A stretch of 63,301 nt of DNA from the NCBI GenBank assembly GCA_966128725.1, contig CBHYLN010000008.1:1-63301 (forward strand). Direction: 5' to 3'. The notes under the pieces are model-generated. The model did not search any database, had not been told where the DNA came from, and was given only the letters and a program-made list of their open reading frames with translations. This document shows, piece after piece, positions 60,129 to 63,301 of this stretch. The position numbers and the translations under genes were made by a program. Position 1 is the first letter of the stretch, and the number at the start of each line of letters is the position of its first letter. This DNA comes from JAFDZV01 sp966128725. GTDB taxonomy: Bacteria > Bacteroidota > Ignavibacteria > OLB7.

Positions 60129-60401
60129 ATGGCAACACAGGCAAAAACCGATGATGTGCTTTGGAAGATGCTGGCCAGCGAGCTGAGGCTGGAGCAGATA
60201 GCCGAGCTGCGAACCTATCTGAACGGCGAGGGGGAATTTTACGACATGGGATATGGTGACCTGATGATCGAGCCATACGATGGCCGCGGCGGGCGTAGCA
60301 GTATTTTCCGCCTGCGGCACAGCATGTTCGGCGAACTTCAGGTAAGCGCCAGCGCCTTGAAAAGCGTACTGCACGATCTTCAGCATCATCTGTTGCGATA
60401 G
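60129..60401 (+). CDS. Small protein of unknown function
   Basis: 90 aa; the ATG at 60129 is chosen as the first internal one with a protein-like start (ATQAKTDDVLWKMLASELRLEQI). Helical N-terminus, then a beta-rich middle (FYDMGYGDLMIEPYDG, SIFRLRHSMFGEL) and a helical end (LKSVLHDLQHHLLR). No family recognised. 45 bases before rpiB and probably on the same transcript. Confidence 0.6.
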   Translation: MATQAKTDDVLWKMLASELRLEQIAELRTYLNGEGEFYDMGYGDLMIEPYDGRGGRSSIFRLRHSMFGELQVSASALKSVLHDLQHHLLR

Positions 60402-60446
60402 CTCCGCCAACAGTATGCCCGGCAACCCGCCTTAAAGGAAACAACG

Positions 60447-60902
60447 ATGAACCTGGCTATCGGCGCCGATCACGCCGGCTTCGCGATGAAGGAAGAGCTT
60501 CGTGCGTGGCTTGCCCAGCAGGGGCACACGGTGGTTGATGTTGGCGCGTACAACGCCGAGCCAACGGATTATCCCGATATCGCCGTGGTGGTGGCCGCGT
60601 GTGTGCTTTCGGGCCAGGCCGAGCGGGGGATTCTGCTGTGCGGCAGCGGGATCGGGGCGTCGATTGCGGCCAACAAGCTCCGTGGCATACGGGCCGCGCT
60701 GGCGCACGATACGTTCAGCGCGCGCCAGGCCGTGTATGATGACGATGCAAACGTGATCTGCCTGGGTCCCCGGGTGATCGGCCCTGAGCTTGCGAAGGTG
60801 CTGGTTGAGACATTCCTTGGCGCCACGTTTTCGGGGTTGGAACGCCATCGTCGGAGGCTACGGAAGGTGGCCGATCTGGAACATGGTTCGGCGGCGGAAT
60901 AA
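60447..60902 (+). CDS. rpiB: Ribose-5-phosphate isomerase B
   Basis: 151 aa; AAAGGAAAC precedes the ATG. LAIGADHAGFAMKEEL, DVGAY, DYPDIA, GILLCGSGIGASIAANKLRGIRAALAHD (with the active-site Cys) and DDANVICLG are the family's signature segments. It interconverts ribose-5-phosphate and ribulose-5-phosphate in the pentose phosphate pathway. Length is typical, with a slight C-terminal basic extension. Confidence 0.95.
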   Translation: MNLAIGADHAGFAMKEELRAWLAQQGHTVVDVGAYNAEPTDYPDIAVVVAACVLSGQAERGILLCGSGIGASIAANKLRGIRAALAHDTFSARQAVYDDDANVICLGPRVIGPELAKVLVETFLGATFSGLERHRRRLRKVADLEHGSAAE

Positions 60903-60938
60903 ACGCCGGGCACGCCAGCCCGATATCCGCCATCGCGG

Positions 60939-61853
60939 TTAGAAATCCTGAATCAACCCCAGCAGAATTGCCTGCTTGAACTGCGTGCGTCGCGTCTGGC
61001 GCACGTTATGCACCACCTGCAGGGCCCAAGTCAGCCCGATTGACTTCCACAGCACAAAACGTGTTTCGTTCTCCCATCGCACGTTCCATACATCCAGATC
61101 CTGAAACGAACTGAACAGGCTGAACCGGCCATTGTAGGTGATGGTGGAATCCGCACGGAACATCGCCGTGGCCTCGAACTCGATGCCGGACTCGGCCCTG
61201 TACGCTTCCTTCACCTTCGGCGTGGTGTAGTCGTCGGTTTGCTGCGTGTTGTGTTCGGCGCGCACCTGGCGCAGGGCAAACCCCGTGCGGGCGGTGAACA
61301 TTCCCGATCGGCCCAGATCGTTGTAGCTGAACCCGGCGCTCTGCTGCGTGGTCACCGGATCCCACAGGTTGGCGATGTTCATGCGCTTGCCGAACTGCAT
61401 GTTGAACGACTCGGTAATCGGCGTTCGCAGGTTTGCAGAGACGTATGGATCCAACATCCACTTCAACGGATAGACGACAACTTCCTCCACGAAGAAATTG
61501 TTGTCGCCAACACGCAGTGCGTTTTCCGGAATTGAATCGTTGGTGTAGTTGGCGCCAAGCTCGAACTGCAACGAACTGCGCAGCACAACCGGCCCACCGT
61601 GGCGTTCGTCGTACACGCGCGCGGCAAAACGCGCCGCGAAGTAGTTATCCTCGCCCATCGACCAGTTGGCCGAGAATGCCTGCGAGAACGCGAGGTTAAG
61701 CGACGTTGAATTGGGGTTGAACATCCGCACGGACATCGGCGGCTGCGTCGAAAGCGGCATTCCACCTTGGGCAAAAGCACAAGCCCCTGCCACAAGCAGG
61801 TATGCGACCACTACGGCCACGATCTGCCGATATGGGTATGCTACGTATTTCAT
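60939..61853 (-). CDS. DUF3078-like exported protein
   Basis: 304 aa from the ATG at 61853, which begins MKYVAYPYRQIVAVVVAYLLVAGACAFAQ, a signal peptide. The mature chain alternates aromatic and polar residues like a beta-barrel (FNMQFGKRMNIANLWDP, AGFSYNDLGRSGMFTARTGFALRQVRAE, WNVRWENETRFVLWKSIGLTWALQVVHN) and ends in GLIQDF with a terminal Phe. This matches DUF3078 outer-membrane proteins of Bacteroidota. Function unknown. Confidence 0.75.
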   Translation of the reverse strand: MKYVAYPYRQIVAVVVAYLLVAGACAFAQGGMPLSTQPPMSVRMFNPNSTSLNLAFSQAFSANWSMGEDNYFAARFAARVYDERHGGPVVLRSSLQFELGANYTNDSIPENALRVGDNNFFVEEVVVYPLKWMLDPYVSANLRTPITESFNMQFGKRMNIANLWDPVTTQQSAGFSYNDLGRSGMFTARTGFALRQVRAEHNTQQTDDYTTPKVKEAYRAESGIEFEATAMFRADSTITYNGRFSLFSSFQDLDVWNVRWENETRFVLWKSIGLTWALQVVHNVRQTRRTQFKQAILLGLIQDF

Positions 61854-62044
61854 TGGGGGTTCGACGAGGGAACGAACCGAACGACAGAAACTGGATCCCT
61901 TGTTCGGCGCGCCGTGATGTGAAATCACGATACAAATCGCCGGACTTATTTGCCATGCCGTTCGAAGGCACACCAAGGATTAATGCGGACATCCGGCGAT
62001 GCACCCAGCGTCACCGGATCCGATCGCGATACTCCATCCGGCAA

Positions 62045-62087
62045 TGTCCCCCTTCGCCCAAACCGGTAGCCGGGCAAAGGGGGAACA
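62045..62087 (-). terminator. Hairpin after the Cys-rich protein gene
   Basis: tgtcccccttcgccc (62045-62059) pairs with gggcaaagggggaaca (62072-62087) around a 12-base loop. It follows the stop of the minus-strand gene ending at 62113. No U-tract is seen on the minus side. Confidence 0.55.
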
Positions 62088-62112
62088 TCGCATTATCTAC
62101 CGGCCGACCGTA

Positions 62113-62706
62113 TCAGCGGCACGTGCCTTCACATCCACCCCCGTTGACACACGCTGCGCCAACAACGTAGGTGTTCTGCAGGGTAATCGTCGGGATCAGC
62201 CCGGCCAAGCAGCAGATGCTGTAATCGTGAACACAGAAGGAGTTGGGCGCCCCGCAGGCCGCGAAACGCGTTGCCGTTCCCTTCTCCAGACGCGAAACGC
62301 AGCTTGGCACGCATACATGCACCGGCGGGTTTGTGTTTGCACAGGAACCCGGGCAACTGATGTATCCAAGCGCAAGGGCCTTGGTTACCGCCACGTTGGC
62401 GATGATATCGAACAACTCGGGCGTGCTTGTCAGGTCGATGATGACCGGATCACCGGAGATCACAAGCGAGCCAAGATCGACATGGATATCCGAGCCGATC
62501 ATGAAAATCGCGACATCGATGATGATCGGGTGATTTGCAGGCGTTGGCAGATGCACGTTCAGCCGCTTCATTGAGGCCAGCGCTTCGTTGTTGGCGCCGG
62601 CAATCGTTGTTGGCATGTGCGAGCTGAAATGCGCAGGGCTCGCCGCCCGTGCGCTGGTGGCCATACAGGACCCCAGCAACAATAGCATGATGAATACGGA
62701 CTTCAT
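62113..62706 (-). CDS. Cys-rich exported protein
   Basis: 197 aa from the ATG at 62706, preceded by GAGAGAG. Signal peptide (FIMLLLLGSCMATSARA). The first half is beta-like with repeated short hydrophobic segments (PIIIDVAIFMIG, DLGSLVISGDPVIID). The last about 90 residues have eleven Cys (CPGSC, CVPSC, CGAPNSFC, CC, C, C, CEGTC), suggesting a disulfide-locked extracellular domain. No family recognised. A VKOR-type thiol oxidase gene lies 3.6 kb away and could support such folding. Confidence 0.65.
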   Translation of the reverse strand: MKSVFIMLLLLGSCMATSARAASPAHFSSHMPTTIAGANNEALASMKRLNVHLPTPANHPIIIDVAIFMIGSDIHVDLGSLVISGDPVIIDLTSTPELFDIIANVAVTKALALGYISCPGSCANTNPPVHVCVPSCVSRLEKGTATRFAACGAPNSFCVHDYSICCLAGLIPTITLQNTYVVGAACVNGGGCEGTCR

Positions 62707-63301
62707 GTTGTTCTCTCTCATGTTGGTTGAACTGCGGACAATGGATTCGCCGTGCTCTGAAATCGAGAGTATGGCGGCAAATCCAGGGCGCCGGGGTCTG
62801 GACGCCGTGGTGGATGCAGAGGGTATGCACCTTGGTTCGGCAACATACGGTCTGCGGGATAGCGATAGCCAGTACATCATTGTGTACCGGCAGCAATCAA
62901 TCGGGCATCAAACGCAGCGCATCACGCGCGCTGAGCCCGGGTATTGACGGTGCATAAACGACCTCCGATGTGGGTGAAAAGGCCTGTGGAAACCTCGGCG
63001 CATGGAGCGAACCCGCCCAATACGCTGAGAACCAGACCAACAGCATCCGCAGTACGCCGTTGGAAAGAACTTCGCGCAACCTGCCAGGCCACTTTCCGGG
63101 AGTGCTGGACGCCACCGCATGTAGGCGTCCGAGAACTCCGCACGAAAGTCGCCCAACCAATAACTGTGGCACCGCAAGGCAGATGCGGTACCGGCTTGTT
63201 GGGAATGGAATGATGCTCACGTGCCGCGAACGTATCGCAACACGATATGGTAACCAATCGGCGCGCGCAGCCGGTTGCGCCGATTTGGTCACGACACCTT
63301 A
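62707..63301. other. Window end without a supported gene
   Basis: About 595 bases. Several open frames overlap on both strands (for example 62897-63292 minus, 62944-63213 plus), but none has a good start or protein-like composition. They probably reflect high GC. The promoter of the Cys-rich gene must lie near 62710-62800; no consensus is visible. Confidence 0.5.

Noticed and set aside
62897..63292. 131-codon frame at the window end
   Set aside because: No recognisable domain and overlapped by equally long frames on both strands.

Overview
The window is high-GC DNA that looks like a chromosomal segment of a Bacteroidota/Chlorobi-side (FCB group) bacterium. Four proteins (two DUF1501, one CocE-type hydrolase, one BNR-repeat protein) end in a type IX secretion (T9SS) sorting domain. 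A DUF3078 protein, an OmpL-like porin upstream of kdp, and promoter-like sequences of the form TTG-N19/20-TAnnTTTG point the same way. A deep branch such as Kapabacteria or Ignavibacteria-like is my best inference; no rRNA or tRNA gene is present to settle it.

Layout. 0-4.5 kb: REP-like palindromic repeats, a secreted protein, a RIO1-type kinase, a GC-rich minisatellite and a lipoprotein. 4.7-12 kb: a duplicated DUF1800-DUF1501 gene pair for surface or secreted proteins. 12-18.5 kb: a T9SS-exported CocE/X-Pro hydrolase, a K+ channel with an RCK domain, and two exported proteins sharing carboxypeptidase-regulatory-like domains, one with a VWA domain. 18.5-31.2 kb: an M16 peptidase, a lipoprotein, MarR plus YceI, a large BNR/Fn3 T9SS protein, two envelope proteins and a GH76-like enzyme.

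31.7-42.9 kb is the most unusual region. Eleven same-strand genes, many with overlapping stop and start codons and visibly AT-richer than their flanks, follow a very good promoter and a long leader. They encode a small 97-aa protein, a sulfite-oxidase-family molybdoenzyme, an ATP sulfurylase-APS kinase fusion, a PaaK/CapK-like adenylating enzyme, an Ldh-family dehydrogenase, a VOC protein, a TIM-barrel isomerase, a sulfotransferase, a Gfo/Idh oxidoreductase, a polysaccharide deacetylase and a GT2 glycosyltransferase. I read this as an undescribed pathway for a sulfated glyco- or peptide product that makes its own PAPS.

43-47.7 kb: an acetyl-CoA hydrolase/transferase, two membrane proteins, a TIGR02147-type regulator, two VOC proteins and an orphan MbtH-like protein. 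47.8-57.5 kb: a complete kdp system (porin, a 27-aa membrane peptide, kdpF, A, B, C, D, E). 57.6-63.3 kb: small membrane and housekeeping proteins (DUF4328, VKOR, DUF1801, RpiB), DUF3078, a Cys-rich secreted protein and a gene-free end.
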